A stretch of DNA of 23,645 nucleotides from Alphaproteobacteria bacterium (GCA_023140905.1 JAGLKS010000012.1:1-23645); one strand, 5' to 3'; counted from the stretch's first letter, positions 1 through 9,017 are shown. A program made the numbers and translations. The notes: generated by a model not told the origin, from the letters alone.

Positions 1-1028
1 AATGTGTGGGATTTTTCAGCCAGTTCTTTTATGCTTTCCAGACGTTTGCACATTTCTTTTCGTTGACTTAAAAACTGTTTATCCTGACTCAGATAAGGCT
101 TAAGCTCTTTTGCTTTTTTTAACTTATCCGCGGCAGTATCAATGATTTTCTCGTTATACTTTCTTAAAACAGAGAGCTTTAAAAAAGGCTTTAGCATTAT
201 TCGTAAAAGTTTTGATAGTCGACGTCTGAATTTATGTTCCTCTTTCCATGGGATAAGGCGCTTTTGTCTATAGCGGGATTTATATTCCATGATGGCATGT
301 TCTTTGTCTTTTCCCCCAGGAAATAGTCCGAAAGGAAAATTAAGCATAAAGAATGTTAGTCTTTCTTGTAATGTACTTTGAGGGATAGAAACCGGTTCAT
401 AAGGAACATTCATTGACATAGCCCAGTCAAGCCATTTGAACCCGTTAATTAAAGGTGTGCCTGAAATTGGAATCCACGGAACTCTTAGAGTATCGGCAAC
501 TATAGCGGCATGCATGGAATCAGCAAGAACAAGTTTGGCTTTTCGTATGCGGTTTATTGTTTCAATATAGTTTTCCCGCGGACTTATATATTCTACGCCA
601 GCCTTATCGCAAACTTTTTGCCATGCACCATAATCAATACTGCCGTGATTCGGCATGAAAAGGACGCCTTTTCTTTCTTGTTCCGGGATAGGTTGGAATT
701 CCGGTAGAAGAGACAAAAGTATTGCGCCATCTGTTACCCATGAATTATCGGGCAAATCTAATACAGCAGCACTAAGGGGGCCACGTACACTGACGATATG
801 CCATCCTTGTCCACCAAAATTTTCAGGAGGAGATCCATACCCACAGCCGCTTGAAAAAACGACCTTTTTTGCTGCTGGGGGCATATCTTCGTTTATAATT
901 GACCCTATACCGCTCATCCAACTATCTTCAGATTGATCGAAGACATTTGGCGTTAATCTTTCCCATATAAATTCATTTAGATCGTCTCCAAAATTATTGT
1001 GGGGGTCTTTGTAATAATAAATCCGCAT
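1..1028 (-). CDS. Polysaccharide pyruvyl transferase family protein (ExoV-like), 3' end outside window
   Basis: This reading frame is open from an ATG at 1028 to the window edge, giving 342 codons without a stop. Seen in the translation: an N-terminal MRIYYYKDP strand followed by NFGDDLN (about residues 12-18), VSVRGPLS (79-86), and LADSMHAAIVADTLRVP (about 168-184). The NFGD and late SxH segments are typical of the polysaccharide pyruvyl transferase / ExoV family, which adds ketal pyruvate or related decorations to exopolysaccharide or lipopolysaccharide sugars in the cytoplasm. The region after about residue 230 is basic and probably helical. The start has a good ribosome site (GAAGG, 9 bases upstream). 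It lies 70 bp downstream of the flippase gene on the same strand, so the two are probably co-transcribed. The family call is sound; the sugar substrate and exact reaction cannot be told. The C-terminus is missing. Confidence 0.82.
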   Translation of the reverse strand, partial: MRIYYYKDPHNNFGDDLNEFIWERLTPNVFDQSEDSWMSGIGSIINEDMPPAAKKVVFSSGCGYGSPPENFGGQGWHIVSVRGPLSAAVLDLPDNSWVTDGAILLSLLPEFQPIPEQERKGVLFMPNHGSIDYGAWQKVCDKAGVEYISPRENYIETINRIRKAKLVLADSMHAAIVADTLRVPWIPISGTPLINGFKWLDWAMSMNVPYEPVSIPQSTLQERLTFFMLNFPFGLFPGGKDKEHAIMEYKSRYRQKRLIPWKEEHKFRRRLSKLLRIMLKPFLKLSVLRKYNEKIIDTAADKLKKAKELKPYLSQDKQFLSQRKEMCKRLESIKELAEKSHT

Positions 1029-1098
1029 AATTTATACCTTCATCTAATAGTAGCCAATGTGTGAGCTCGGTTCATAATTGGAGCAATTATGGAAACGT

Positions 1099-2382
1099 TT
1101 ATGTGGGTGCTTTCTTTAATTTAATCATATTAGCAATTTCCCGGTATATCAATATCAGAGTCAAGGCTCCTATTATGATTGATGCTATAGGTGCTCCCCA
1201 TAGTCCTATAGTTGGCAACAGCACCAAGCTAAACAGTACTTGGCCAGATAAACCAAATAAGTTGTATTTTACAATTAAATTATCCATGTACCGGCTATAA
1301 AAAGCCAGATTTGCAACTTCGCGCGATGAGGCTATTATCATTGTGATACACATTAACCAAAATAACGGGAGCCACTCTTCTGCGAGTGGTCTGTTCAAGA
1401 AGTAATGAACAATGATATACATAAAAGGACAGGCAAATAAAGCAAATAATATTGATGTTAGAAGGGTTTGCTTAAAACAACTATGCAAAAAAGAATTATA
1501 TTGTTCTGGTTGTTCTTTATAGGCCCGGACTAACTTTGGCTTCGATATTTGTATTATCCCGGTTCGAATTAAATTTAACATTGCGCTTATGGCTTGTGAG
1601 AAGAAAACATATATGCCCGTAAGCTCTATATTAAGAAAAGCTGTAATGAGGAAATGGTTAAGATAACTACTGAACGTTGTTATAATGTTGTTCAAATAAA
1701 TTAAGCGCGCTTCTTTGAAGTTTAGAAAAATCCACTTTTTAAAAGAAATGCTCTGTATGTTCTTTGGACTTAGCCATGGCCAGTTACGAGTAACCCAGAA
1801 AAAACCTATGAGAGCGGAAAAGCTACCAATTACTCCTCCAATCAGCAGAGATTCTATGTTGCGAAAGGCTGGATAAAAGAACGCAACAATCATATAAATT
1901 ATAGCCCAGCTAGCAGCTCTTAAAAAATGCAACACATTAGCGGCCATTGGTTTTGAAAGGTTAAGAAGCAAACCATAAAAATCTTGGTTCAGGTGTTCAA
2001 GAAAAATAAACAGAAATAGCAAAAGCGCGAGAAATTGTGTTTCTGTGACAGCCCCGCCAATTACTGTAAAACAAAGCAAAATTGAGTATATATAGAATAG
2101 ATAGCGACCATAATAGTGTAAGCCTTCTATAATTTTATGTAAGCTTTGAGTTACGGCATGCCGAGCCTGAATATACATCAGCGAAAGACCAAGAAAGGAA
2201 GGTATGATAATACTTGCTGCTGTGATAAGCCCATAGATACCAAGAGCTTCAAAATCTAAAAATCGTGCTATGTATAATGTCAGTATGAATTTGACAACAA
2301 GCGATGTTCCCCTGATATTCATCAGAAACAATGTTTGCATTGTCTTTTTATTAATCAATGCCTTTGGTATTTTAAAGAACAA
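1099..2382 (-). CDS. Polysaccharide/O-antigen flippase-like membrane protein (Wzx / MATE-like)
   Basis: The 427-residue product is hydrophobic throughout, with about a dozen predicted membrane segments. Its N-terminus (NIRGTSLVVKFILTLYIARF, then LGIYGLITAAS) has the look of Wzx/RfbX-type lipid-linked oligosaccharide flippases of the MOP exporter superfamily. Such proteins move undecaprenyl-linked glycan units across the inner membrane; this role is inferred from family features and from the glycan-modifying gene downstream. The start chosen is TTG at 2382, because AGGA lies 8 bases upstream of it. An in-frame ATG at 2340 would remove 14 residues but has only a weak A-rich site. No other glycan gene lies upstream; the strand switches to an unrelated accessory island, so this gene may begin the operon. 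Substrate unknown. Confidence 0.82.
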   Translation of the reverse strand: MFFKIPKALINKKTMQTLFLMNIRGTSLVVKFILTLYIARFLDFEALGIYGLITAASIIIPSFLGLSLMYIQARHAVTQSLHKIIEGLHYYGRYLFYIYSILLCFTVIGGAVTETQFLALLLFLFIFLEHLNQDFYGLLLNLSKPMAANVLHFLRAASWAIIYMIVAFFYPAFRNIESLLIGGVIGSFSALIGFFWVTRNWPWLSPKNIQSISFKKWIFLNFKEARLIYLNNIITTFSSYLNHFLITAFLNIELTGIYVFFSQAISAMLNLIRTGIIQISKPKLVRAYKEQPEQYNSFLHSCFKQTLLTSILFALFACPFMYIIVHYFLNRPLAEEWLPLFWLMCITMIIASSREVANLAFYSRYMDNLIVKYNLFGLSGQVLFSLVLLPTIGLWGAPIASIIIGALTLILIYREIANMIKLKKAPT

Positions 2383-2477
2383 ATTTTAATTCCTACTGAT
2401 GTATATTTTGGTTTATTAAGCAAAAAGAGAATCAGAAAATGACTAAAATTTGCAATTATTTTTTAGTGTTCTAACGT

Positions 2478-2489
2478 CCGCTACAGCGG
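2478..2489. promoter_or_regulatory. 12-bp dyad, possible operator
   Basis: CCGCT-AC-AGCGG is a perfect 5-bp inverted repeat with a 2-base centre. It is GC-rich in an AT-rich divergent spacer, about 95 bases upstream of the flippase start and 60 bases upstream of the promoter for the LamG gene. It could be a regulator binding site for either gene, but no known operator consensus is matched. Confidence 0.25.
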
Positions 2490-2541
2490 TGAAATTACCA
2501 CCATAATCTATAAAAGGGAACTACTATAATTATTTTAAAAC

Positions 2542-2570
2542 TTGACAAGCAAGTAATATACGAATATATT
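2542..2570 (+). promoter_or_regulatory. Strong sigma-70-type promoter for the LamG gene
   Basis: A perfect -35 TTGACA (2542-2547) is followed after exactly 17 bases by TATATT (2565-2570). Transcription would start near 2577, giving a leader of about 90 bases before the ATG at 2666. The -10 lies inside a small inverted repeat (AATATA-CGAA-TATATT). Confidence 0.7.
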
Positions 2571-2592
2571 CCTATATATAAACCTGATTATT

Positions 2593-2615
2593 GCGCCTTT
2601 TTTTAGGCGCTTTTT
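2593..2615 (+). terminator. Terminator-like hairpin in the LamG gene leader
   Basis: GCGCC (2593-2597) and GGCGC (2606-2610), extended by a T-A pair, enclose a T-rich loop, and TTTTT follows directly. This is a textbook intrinsic terminator shape. It starts only about 16 bases after the predicted transcription start of the promoter at 2542-2570 and no gene ends before it on the plus strand, so it would act as an attenuator or be a relic of rearrangement. Confidence 0.6.
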
Positions 2616-2665
2616 GTCGTTTAAAGCGGCTCTTTCTTTCTATAATAATCAAATGAGGAAATATA

Positions 2666-3406
2666 ATGTTTATTACACTCGGTCATTTTGGCCATCGTTA
2701 TAGCTTGTTAAACAAGTTTATTTTATTTAATCCAACACAAATATCAAACCTTAAGGTTTGGTATGATGCTTCTGACACAAGCACTGTCACACATGTTGCC
2801 GGTGCTGTTAGCCAGTGGGATGATAAATCCGGGAATGATTATCATGTTTCGCAGAGTACCGGTGCCTATCAGCCTACATATGTTAATGGGCAGTATTTAG
2901 AGTTTGATGCTGCTCACGTCGGGCTATCTGCAACACACGCGCTTGGCCTTACATCATTGACAGTATTTGGCGTTCAAGAATCTTTAGCTACTAGTTTTTA
3001 TGATAGTACAATTATTGCTCAGGGAAGTGACGGGCAAAACTGGTCGCTATTCGGGTCTGGCAATCATGACACGGCTCCACAGTTTAAAACCACTATATCA
3101 GGTTCTAGTAATGATGGTAATTTTTATACCTCAATACCTTTAAATGAAGATCACACTATCACTGGAATGTATGATGAAGTAACGGGCGTTGTGAGTGGTC
3201 GTGTAGATGGCATCCTTAGGCGAAGTATAACACGTTCCGGACAATTGGATACAGATAACTCTTTACTACAGGTTGGAAAAAGGGCGTCACCACACCACAG
3301 ATTACGCGAAATTATAGTGTATGACGGTGCTTTATCGGATAGTGATTTTAACCAAGTTGGAAATTATTTAGCAGATAAATGGGGGACACCATGGACGGAC
3401 ATTTAA
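2666..3406 (+). CDS. LamG / concanavalin A-like domain protein
   Basis: The 246-residue product carries a single LamG-like (concanavalin A-type beta-sandwich) domain covering almost its whole length. Visible hallmarks are NLKVWYDASD near residue 28, WDDKSGN (51-57), and the C-terminal signature REIIVYDGALSDSD...YLADKWGTPW. Such domains bind carbohydrate or protein surfaces and recur in phage tail fibres and in secreted surface proteins. No convincing signal peptide is seen; the first 30 residues (MFITLGHFGHRYSLLNKF) are only mildly hydrophobic, so export is uncertain. The start has a clear ribosome site (GAGGA, 8 bases upstream). The 3' end overlaps the next gene by 16 bases, implying translational coupling. 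No phage structural or integration genes lie nearby. Domain call firm, role unknown. Confidence 0.8.
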   Translation: MFITLGHFGHRYSLLNKFILFNPTQISNLKVWYDASDTSTVTHVAGAVSQWDDKSGNDYHVSQSTGAYQPTYVNGQYLEFDAAHVGLSATHALGLTSLTVFGVQESLATSFYDSTIIAQGSDGQNWSLFGSGNHDTAPQFKTTISGSSNDGNFYTSIPLNEDHTITGMYDEVTGVVSGRVDGILRRSITRSGQLDTDNSLLQVGKRASPHHRLREIIVYDGALSDSDFNQVGNYLADKWGTPWTDI

Positions 3407-3729
3407 TATTAACAGCAAAAAAGGATTATACAGCATCGCAAACGCTGGAGCACATAAATAAACTCATGTTTGATTATTGGAAAACTCAGGGCTATAAAGT
3501 GGATGAACACGGCATCATTGGTAAAAAGAACGGTGTGGACAATCCAGACGCTTGCCGCACTACAGCATGGGCTGAGATTTTAACTGCGCCGGATGGGACA
3601 GAATATTTTTCTTCTTTGTCCAATGAGTCCAGGATTATAGATTGGAAGGCCTTTGGAACAACGATAGATATTCCAGATTGTTTTGAAGAAATTGAAAAGC
3701 CGGTAGAGTGGATAGTGGAGGATGTTTAA
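3391..3729 (+). CDS. Conserved-looking hypothetical protein coupled to the LamG gene
   Basis: I do not recognise this 112-residue protein. It is acidic, soluble, has no signal peptide or membrane segment, and contains HINKLMFDYWKTQGYKV near the N-terminus followed by a tryptophan- and aspartate-rich half (TTAWAEI, IIDWKAFGT, VEWIVEDV). The reading frame also has an upstream ATG at 3379 (116 residues), but the ATG at 3391 is better placed behind GGGGGA. It overlaps the LamG gene's 3' end and must be translated from the same message. By analogy with tail-fibre genes followed by small chaperone genes it could be a partner or assembly factor for the LamG protein; this is a guess from position only. 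It converges with the histidine kinase gene, 43 bases away. Confidence 0.65.
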   Translation: MDGHLILTAKKDYTASQTLEHINKLMFDYWKTQGYKVDEHGIIGKKNGVDNPDACRTTAWAEILTAPDGTEYFSSLSNESRIIDWKAFGTTIDIPDCFEEIEKPVEWIVEDV

Positions 3730-3772
3730 GCATTATATTGTAACAGAAGCGTTGTTATTGAACCATTACAGT

Positions 3773-6700
3773 TTATGACATTTGTTCTTTTGCCCAGTTA
3801 GTTAGAGCTTCTCTGGTTTGTATATCAATATTGCTTAAATCTGTTGCCACTCTTAAAGCTTCTTCTTTTTGAGACATTCGTATTAATTTTTCGATTTCTC
3901 CAGACTCACTGCTTAAATATTTCATACCGAAATTACCTGATAAACCTTTAAGCTCATGGGCGCGGCTGCCTAATGTAGCTAGATCATCTTCTTTGCATAA
4001 AAGTTTAATTGTTTCAGCAAGTTCAGTAGCTTTATTCTGGAACCCTTCCAGTAAAGTAAAGAATTGTTTTTCTCCCAGAGTATCAAGGAGTTGTTTGAGC
4101 ATATCAGTGTCGAGTAATTCTTCTACATCGTAATGCTTAATTTGTTTCTGTTTCTCTGTTGGTCCTTTTATATTGGTTTTTTCTGTCACAATTTCCTCTT
4201 GGTGCGGTGTTGTTTCTGTTTCTGTTTGATTGGTATTGTTTATCTGCATAAGAAAATGCTGGATTTCACTGACATTTTCGTTCTTCGTACTTTTATTTTC
4301 TTCTGACGGTGGCAGGGATATCTCTTGGGATTTTATGATATCGCTATTTTCATCTGTAGCTTTATCACTATTATTCACAATCTCAGGAGTATTTTCAAAT
4401 CGACCGATTGAAGCATTATAGAGGACTTCATCAAGTTTATGGGAATCGATAGGTTTAGCCAGAAAACCATTCATACCAATCTCGAAATATTCCTGAATGT
4501 CTTCCAGCATAACATTTCCGGTTAGTGCGATAACAGGGATATTAGCAACATCCGGGTCAACTTGCCTGCGTAATTTACGTGTTGTTTCTAATCCATCCAT
4601 ACCACCCATTTGAATATCCATGAACACCAAATCAGGTTTTTGATTGAGACAAATTTCAAGAGCTTCCAGTCCATTCGCAGCCATATAAAGGGTATGGCCT
4701 TTCTGTGATAGCAACCCATCAAGGACTTTCCTGTTCATCTCATTATCTTCTGTAACCAGAATTTTCATTGGTTTGGCTTCAGGGATGTGATCTTTGCTTT
4801 CAAGATGTTCGTCAACAGCCTCTTTATCCTGTCCTTGTTCATTTTGGATAATCATATCAAGATCAAAGAAAAAGGTGCTTCCCTGACCTTCAATACTATC
4901 AACAGAGATTTCCCCTCCCATCGCCTTTATAAGACGATTAGAGATTGTAAGGCCAAGACCTGTTCCACCATATTTACGTGTTGTGCTGTTCTCAGCTTGG
5001 GCAAAAGGCGTGAAAAGCTTTCTTAGGCCTTCTCTGGAAAGACCAATACCAGTGTCTTTGACAGAAAAACGGATCCTGTCTTTAATGCCTTGATTACTGC
5101 CGCGCAAACGTTCCACATGAATAGTTACGCCGCCTTTATTGGTAAACTTAATGGAATTATTAACAAGGTTAAGTAAGACCTGACGTAATCTAGTAGGGTC
5201 TCCGGAAACGATGTGCGGGACTGTAGCCATATTTATGTTAGAGCTTAAAGTAATATCTTTCTGCGAGGCGTGTCCAGACATCAAGATAACGATATCATCA
5301 ATAAGGCGATGCACATCAAAATTCAAAACTTCAAGAATCATACTGCTGCGTTCTATTTTCTCAAAATCAAGAATATCATTGAGCAATGCCATCATTGTAT
5401 CGCCGGATTTACGGATTGTGTCCATGTAATCATTCTGAGTTTTGCTAAGTGTTGTTTTTTCAAGAAGTTGCACCATTCCTAATATGCCATTCATAGGCGT
5501 ACGAATTTCATGACTCACAACAGCTAAGAACGCAGATTTAGCTTGATTAGCTTTATCGGCACTTTCTTTGGCAACGCGCATTTCTTCTGTACGCTTGACT
5601 TCGCGTTCACGCAATTCAGCCATTAATTCTCTTTCACGCTCAATAACGCGAATTAATCTGGCCTGATCCGCAGACTCCTTGGATTTTTGTAAGCGTGCTA
5701 AAGATTGCTCATCGCGCAGGCGCTCTTCTTCTTCAATATGGTCTTTCTCTTTCTTATGTGTAGCAGCGTGAATATAAGCGGCTATAAATAAAAACGCTTG
5801 TAGTAAATGAAGATACCAAAACGTAACAACGTTCTGAGTAGTCGGTTCAATGGCTTGAAGCGCAACCATGCAAAGCAGGACAAAAGCAAAACACGGTAAT
5901 ATCAGGGCTGTGCCGAAAAGTAAGAAGCTCAGTAAGGGCCTGTCATTGGAAAAGAAAAGAATAACAAGCAATATAAAGACGCAAACACTGATTAAACCGC
6001 ACATAAATAATAAGCCGGTAAGAGTGGAGCCTAGCAAAGTAAGGTAAAGCAATGTTCCAAGAGCTAAAAGATTGCCAAGTACAAACAGAACAATATTTTC
6101 AATCGGGTTTTTATAATTTTTCAAGGAACAAAAATAGCGCGTGGCAATAATCAAAAGTAAATATCCGGACATATAAAGTGTAAATAAAACCGGCCCTGTA
6201 ATAAGGGACTCTGGAACAATATTAGTGCTGAAGTTAAAGAATAAAGCACATAAAATCATATAATATGAAGACAAAACCAAAGCGGATTTATCGCGGGTTA
6301 CATAGAAAACAGCGACAAAAAACGCACCAATACCTATAAATAAGATAGCGGCAAGCACATGGCTGATATCGCCTTTCATCAATCGATGCATGTAATTATG
6401 TTGAGGGACTAACTTTGGATTAAAAATTAAAGGCATGCCCTCTTGTGCTTCGAGCTGGATAATAAAGGTATTTTGAGTTCCCGGTTGAATATCCAAAGCG
6501 AGTGCTGATCCTATAAAGGGATTGGCTAATCTTTTACTTAAGTCATTGGCGGCGTCGGTTTTATAAGAGCTTTCTATGTTAACCGGGTATGTTAATGCTT
6601 GTTTGGTACTGTGGTTTAGAATGTTAATTTGCTTTATCATTCCCATGCGCCCATCTAACACATCGCCGAAATCAAGTATCCAGTCATGAACAGGAATTCT

Positions 6701-7027
6701 ATTAAAAACTGTAAAGATAAGCCATATAGGTTCGTGAGAGTTGCCAAGATTGATGATATCGCTAAAAACTTTTGTGCCGCGTAAGTTACTTTTATAACGG
6801 CGCATTAATGTATCCGGGCTAAGGACACGATCTGGATCGTGTGTAATATACGAGTAAGGCGCAATATTATAGTTTATTTCAGGATTTTCCAAGATTAGGA
6901 TATTACTATTGCTGTTTTGAGCTAGGCTGTGTGAGGCTGACAGGAAGAAAAAAGAGGCAATAACGGTTACCAGCCAGAGAGCTCTGGCAGTATAAATAAG
7001 GATAGTTTTGTACAAGTCATTAATCAT
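3773..7027 (-). CDS. Hybrid sensor histidine kinase with 7TMR-DISM sensor, receiver and Hpt domains
   Basis: This 1084-residue inner-membrane kinase has, in order: a signal peptide (to about residue 36); a periplasmic 7TMR-DISM-type sensing domain (about 45-210); seven hydrophobic segments (about 222-420); a charged coiled coil (about 424-495); HisKA with the phospho-accepting His506 in SHEIRTP; a HATPase with the N-box Asn624, DTGIG (658-662) and GGTGLGL (687-693); a receiver with Asp804 and Lys858; a linker rich in Thr, Glu, Asn and Gln (about 875-965); and a C-terminal Hpt with His1024 in AHELKG. All residues needed for a four-step phosphorelay are present. The 7TMR-DISM family is thought to sense small ligands, often carbohydrate-like; the ligand here is unknown. 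No output regulator lies adjacent, so the relay partner is elsewhere. No clear Shine-Dalgarno site precedes the ATG. It lies 201 bases downstream of purN on the same strand. Confidence 0.93.
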   Translation of the reverse strand: MINDLYKTILIYTARALWLVTVIASFFFLSASHSLAQNSNSNILILENPEINYNIAPYSYITHDPDRVLSPDTLMRRYKSNLRGTKVFSDIINLGNSHEPIWLIFTVFNRIPVHDWILDFGDVLDGRMGMIKQINILNHSTKQALTYPVNIESSYKTDAANDLSKRLANPFIGSALALDIQPGTQNTFIIQLEAQEGMPLIFNPKLVPQHNYMHRLMKGDISHVLAAILFIGIGAFFVAVFYVTRDKSALVLSSYYMILCALFFNFSTNIVPESLITGPVLFTLYMSGYLLLIIATRYFCSLKNYKNPIENIVLFVLGNLLALGTLLYLTLLGSTLTGLLFMCGLISVCVFILLVILFFSNDRPLLSFLLFGTALILPCFAFVLLCMVALQAIEPTTQNVVTFWYLHLLQAFLFIAAYIHAATHKKEKDHIEEEERLRDEQSLARLQKSKESADQARLIRVIERERELMAELREREVKRTEEMRVAKESADKANQAKSAFLAVVSHEIRTPMNGILGMVQLLEKTTLSKTQNDYMDTIRKSGDTMMALLNDILDFEKIERSSMILEVLNFDVHRLIDDIVILMSGHASQKDITLSSNINMATVPHIVSGDPTRLRQVLLNLVNNSIKFTNKGGVTIHVERLRGSNQGIKDRIRFSVKDTGIGLSREGLRKLFTPFAQAENSTTRKYGGTGLGLTISNRLIKAMGGEISVDSIEGQGSTFFFDLDMIIQNEQGQDKEAVDEHLESKDHIPEAKPMKILVTEDNEMNRKVLDGLLSQKGHTLYMAANGLEALEICLNQKPDLVFMDIQMGGMDGLETTRKLRRQVDPDVANIPVIALTGNVMLEDIQEYFEIGMNGFLAKPIDSHKLDEVLYNASIGRFENTPEIVNNSDKATDENSDIIKSQEISLPPSEENKSTKNENVSEIQHFLMQINNTNQTETETTPHQEEIVTEKTNIKGPTEKQKQIKHYDVEELLDTDMLKQLLDTLGEKQFFTLLEGFQNKATELAETIKLLCKEDDLATLGSRAHELKGLSGNFGMKYLSSESGEIEKLIRMSQKEEALRVATDLSNIDIQTREALTNWAKEQMS

Positions 7028-7205
7028 AGCTGAAAGTAATATAAGCTTTGAGCTTTATACCTCGGATAATGTTCGAACAAAAAACGCAGAAAACTTAAGT
7101 CTCTGGATCTGATATAACATAGTCAAAAATAAAAGTTATAATGACCCTTGTGCCGTATTATGCGGATAAAAAGGTTAAATCCTTACTAAGAATAATAGCA
7201 AAAAT

Positions 7206-7228
7206 GTAAATAATTAATACATATTTAC
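7206..7228 (-). terminator. Possible weak terminator after purN
   Basis: GTAAATA and TATTTAC form a perfect 7-bp inverted repeat with a 9-base loop directly after the purN stop. On the minus strand it is followed by ATTTTTG. The stem is all but free of G-C pairs, so termination would be weak; it may allow some read-through into the kinase gene. Confidence 0.35.
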
Positions 7229-7804
7229 CTAAGCTAAAGACTCTGCAACAAGCCTGATGGCTTCGGGATAGAGAATATGTTCTTGAACAAGAACACGATC
7301 GGCTAGAGTGTCAGGTGTATCTCCGGGCAAAATAGGAACGCGTTTTTGTGCAATTATTGGGCCGCTATCAAGTTCAGGGATGACATAATGCACTGTGCAG
7401 CCGCCTTCGCTTTTGCCATCCTCAATCGCACGTTTATGTGTATGTGTTCCTTTGTAATCAGGTAAAAGAGAAGGGTGGATATTAATAATTCGTCTGGGCC
7501 ATTTTTCTACAAAACTATCCGTAAATATGCGCATAAAACCTGCAAGGACGATGAGATCAATATCATAATTTTTAAGACGAGCGCTTATTTCTTCTTCAAA
7601 AGCTTCGCGGGTGTCATAGGCTTTATGGTCAATTGTTTCTGTAGAAATACCGTTACTTTGCGCCGTATTGAGTCCGGCTGCATCCGGGCGGTTGGATACT
7701 ACAAGGCTCATCCGTGCTGGGAAATCCGGATCTTCACATGCTTTTAAAATAGAAAGCATATTACTGCCGCGGCCAGAAATAAATACAGCAAGGTTAAGAG
7801 ACAT
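7229..7804 (-). CDS. purN: Phosphoribosylglycinamide formyltransferase (GAR transformylase)
   Basis: PurN transfers the formyl group of 10-formyltetrahydrofolate to GAR, the third step of de novo purine synthesis, in the cytoplasm. The 191 residues match the usual length. The N-terminal nucleotide-binding loop is FISGRGSNM (8-16). The catalytic triad is visible as Asn108 and His110 in NIHPSLLP and Asp146 in ELDSGPI, two residues offset from E. coli Asn106, His108 and Asp144. A ribosome site (GAGAGGA) lies upstream of the ATG. It follows purM by 49 bases on the same strand, the normal purM-purN operon. Confidence 0.96.
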   Translation of the reverse strand: MSLNLAVFISGRGSNMLSILKACEDPDFPARMSLVVSNRPDAAGLNTAQSNGISTETIDHKAYDTREAFEEEISARLKNYDIDLIVLAGFMRIFTDSFVEKWPRRIINIHPSLLPDYKGTHTHKRAIEDGKSEGGCTVHYVIPELDSGPIIAQKRVPILPGDTPDTLADRVLVQEHILYPEAIRLVAESLA

Positions 7805-7837
7805 TTGCGTTAATTCCTCTCAAATACAAAACTATAA

Positions 7838-7856
7838 TTAATAGGTCCTGATCCTA
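7838..7856. repeat. Short intergenic repeat, copy 1 (3' end of purM)
   Basis: TTAATAGGTCCTGATNCTA occurs here and again at 20877-20895, identical except for the one N position. Here the final CTA is the reverse complement of the purM stop codon. Both copies lie at the 3' end of a minus-strand gene and have the same orientation relative to it. The core AGGTCCT is nearly self-complementary. Function unknown. Confidence 0.6.
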
Positions 7857-9017
7857 AGCCCAAGCCCGTGCGCGATTATTCATTGTAATGGGGATGTCAG
7901 ACAATTTGTGCTCAGAAATTGAACCTATATGATGGACAGTTTCACCCATGCCGGTTAAAACTTTCGTAAGCTCATCCACTTTGTCAGGGTCACACACAAT
8001 AATCATGCCGATTCCGCAGTTAAGTGTTCGGGCCATATCATCATTATCTAACTTACCTTCAGTCTTCAACCATTTAAAGACTTCGGGTAATTCCCAAGCG
8101 CTGGCATCAATTTGAGCCGTTAAGCCATCAGGAATAATGCGGGGAATATTTTCTGTAAGACCACCGCCGGTGATATGGGCCATACCTTTAATTGCGGGGG
8201 AACCATTTGCGCTCTGGATTTTTATTGCTTTAAGAAGGGACTTCACATAGATTCGTGTAGGAGCCAGTAAAGCTTGGCCCAATGTTTCAGCTTTTTCCAA
8301 TGTTTGTTTTTCAATATCTTTGTCCTGATAACGAATCATAGCAGAAAACGGACACGGGCTCTCGTAAGACTGATTCTGATCGGCAACGATTTTACGTATC
8401 AAAGAAAAACCATTAGAGTGCACACCATTGGATTCAAGTCCCAAAATAACATCATCATTTTTGATGTCTTTTCCGGTTACAACTTTGTCTCTGTTTACAG
8501 CACCAACTGTAAATCCAGCCAGATCATAATCTCCGATAGCATAAAGTCCCGGCATTTCAGCTGTTTCACCGCCAATAAGGGCACATCCTGAAATCTCACA
8601 ACCGTGAGCAACACCTGCAATAACATCTTTAGCGACATCATTTTCAAGTTTTCCTGTGGCAAAATAATCCAGAAAGAATAATGGTTCGGCTCCTTGCACG
8701 ATAAGATCGTTTACACACATAGCTACAGCATCAATACCGATTGTATCATGCATACCTGAATCTACGGCAATCTTGATTTTTGTGCCGACACCATCCGTTG
8801 AAGAAACTAAAATAGGGTCTTCATATCCGGCTTCTTTTAAATCAAAGAAAGCGCCGTAACCACCAAATCCGGGCATAACTCCGTTACGGTTTGTCTTTCT
8901 AATGAGTGGCTTTATAGATTCAATTAAATCAGATGCTGCATCGATATCAACGCCTGCTTTTTTGTAGGCACTTTCTTTCTTCGGCGGATTATTATGGTCT
9001 AACATTTTTTCAGACAT
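7854..9017 (-). CDS. purM: Phosphoribosylformylglycinamidine cyclo-ligase (AIR synthetase)
   Basis: PurM uses ATP to close formylglycinamidine ribonucleotide to aminoimidazole ribonucleotide, step five of purine synthesis. Family motifs are clear: STDGVGTK (73-80), the glycine-rich GCALIGGETAEMPG (about 144-157), and GVHSNGFSL further on. At 387 residues it is about 40 longer than the E. coli enzyme; the extra length is partly a charged N-terminal leader (MSEKMLDHNNPPKKE) before the conserved SAYKKAGVDI. The first ATG has GGAA upstream; a second ATG at residue 5 is possible. It is first in a purM-purN operon and divergent from the DUF2066 gene, with a 106-base shared upstream region in which I found no convincing promoter match. 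Confidence 0.96.
   Translation of the reverse strand: MSEKMLDHNNPPKKESAYKKAGVDIDAASDLIESIKPLIRKTNRNGVMPGFGGYGAFFDLKEAGYEDPILVSSTDGVGTKIKIAVDSGMHDTIGIDAVAMCVNDLIVQGAEPLFFLDYFATGKLENDVAKDVIAGVAHGCEISGCALIGGETAEMPGLYAIGDYDLAGFTVGAVNRDKVVTGKDIKNDDVILGLESNGVHSNGFSLIRKIVADQNQSYESPCPFSAMIRYQDKDIEKQTLEKAETLGQALLAPTRIYVKSLLKAIKIQSANGSPAIKGMAHITGGGLTENIPRIIPDGLTAQIDASAWELPEVFKWLKTEGKLDNDDMARTLNCGIGMIIVCDPDKVDELTKVLTGMGETVHHIGSISEHKLSDIPITMNNRARAWA

Noticed and set aside
510..936. Two plus-strand open frames opposite the left-end gene
   Set aside because: They are antisense to a continuous minus-strand frame with clear pyruvyl-transferase motifs and have no recognisable domain or ribosome site.
2666..3729. 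Prophage or tailocin remnant
   Set aside because: Only the LamG-like fold hints at phage; no capsid, tail, lysis, integrase or attachment sequence is present around it.
3730..3772. TAACA/TGTTA inverted repeat between the small hypothetical gene and the kinase gene
   Set aside because: The stem is 5 bp and AT-rich with no T-run on either strand, so it cannot be supported as a terminator.
7071..7078. GTTCGAAC palindrome upstream of the hybrid kinase, considered as a LexA site
   Set aside because: The alphaproteobacterial LexA box is GTTC-N7-GTTC and is not matched; an 8-base palindrome is expected by chance in this length of sequence.
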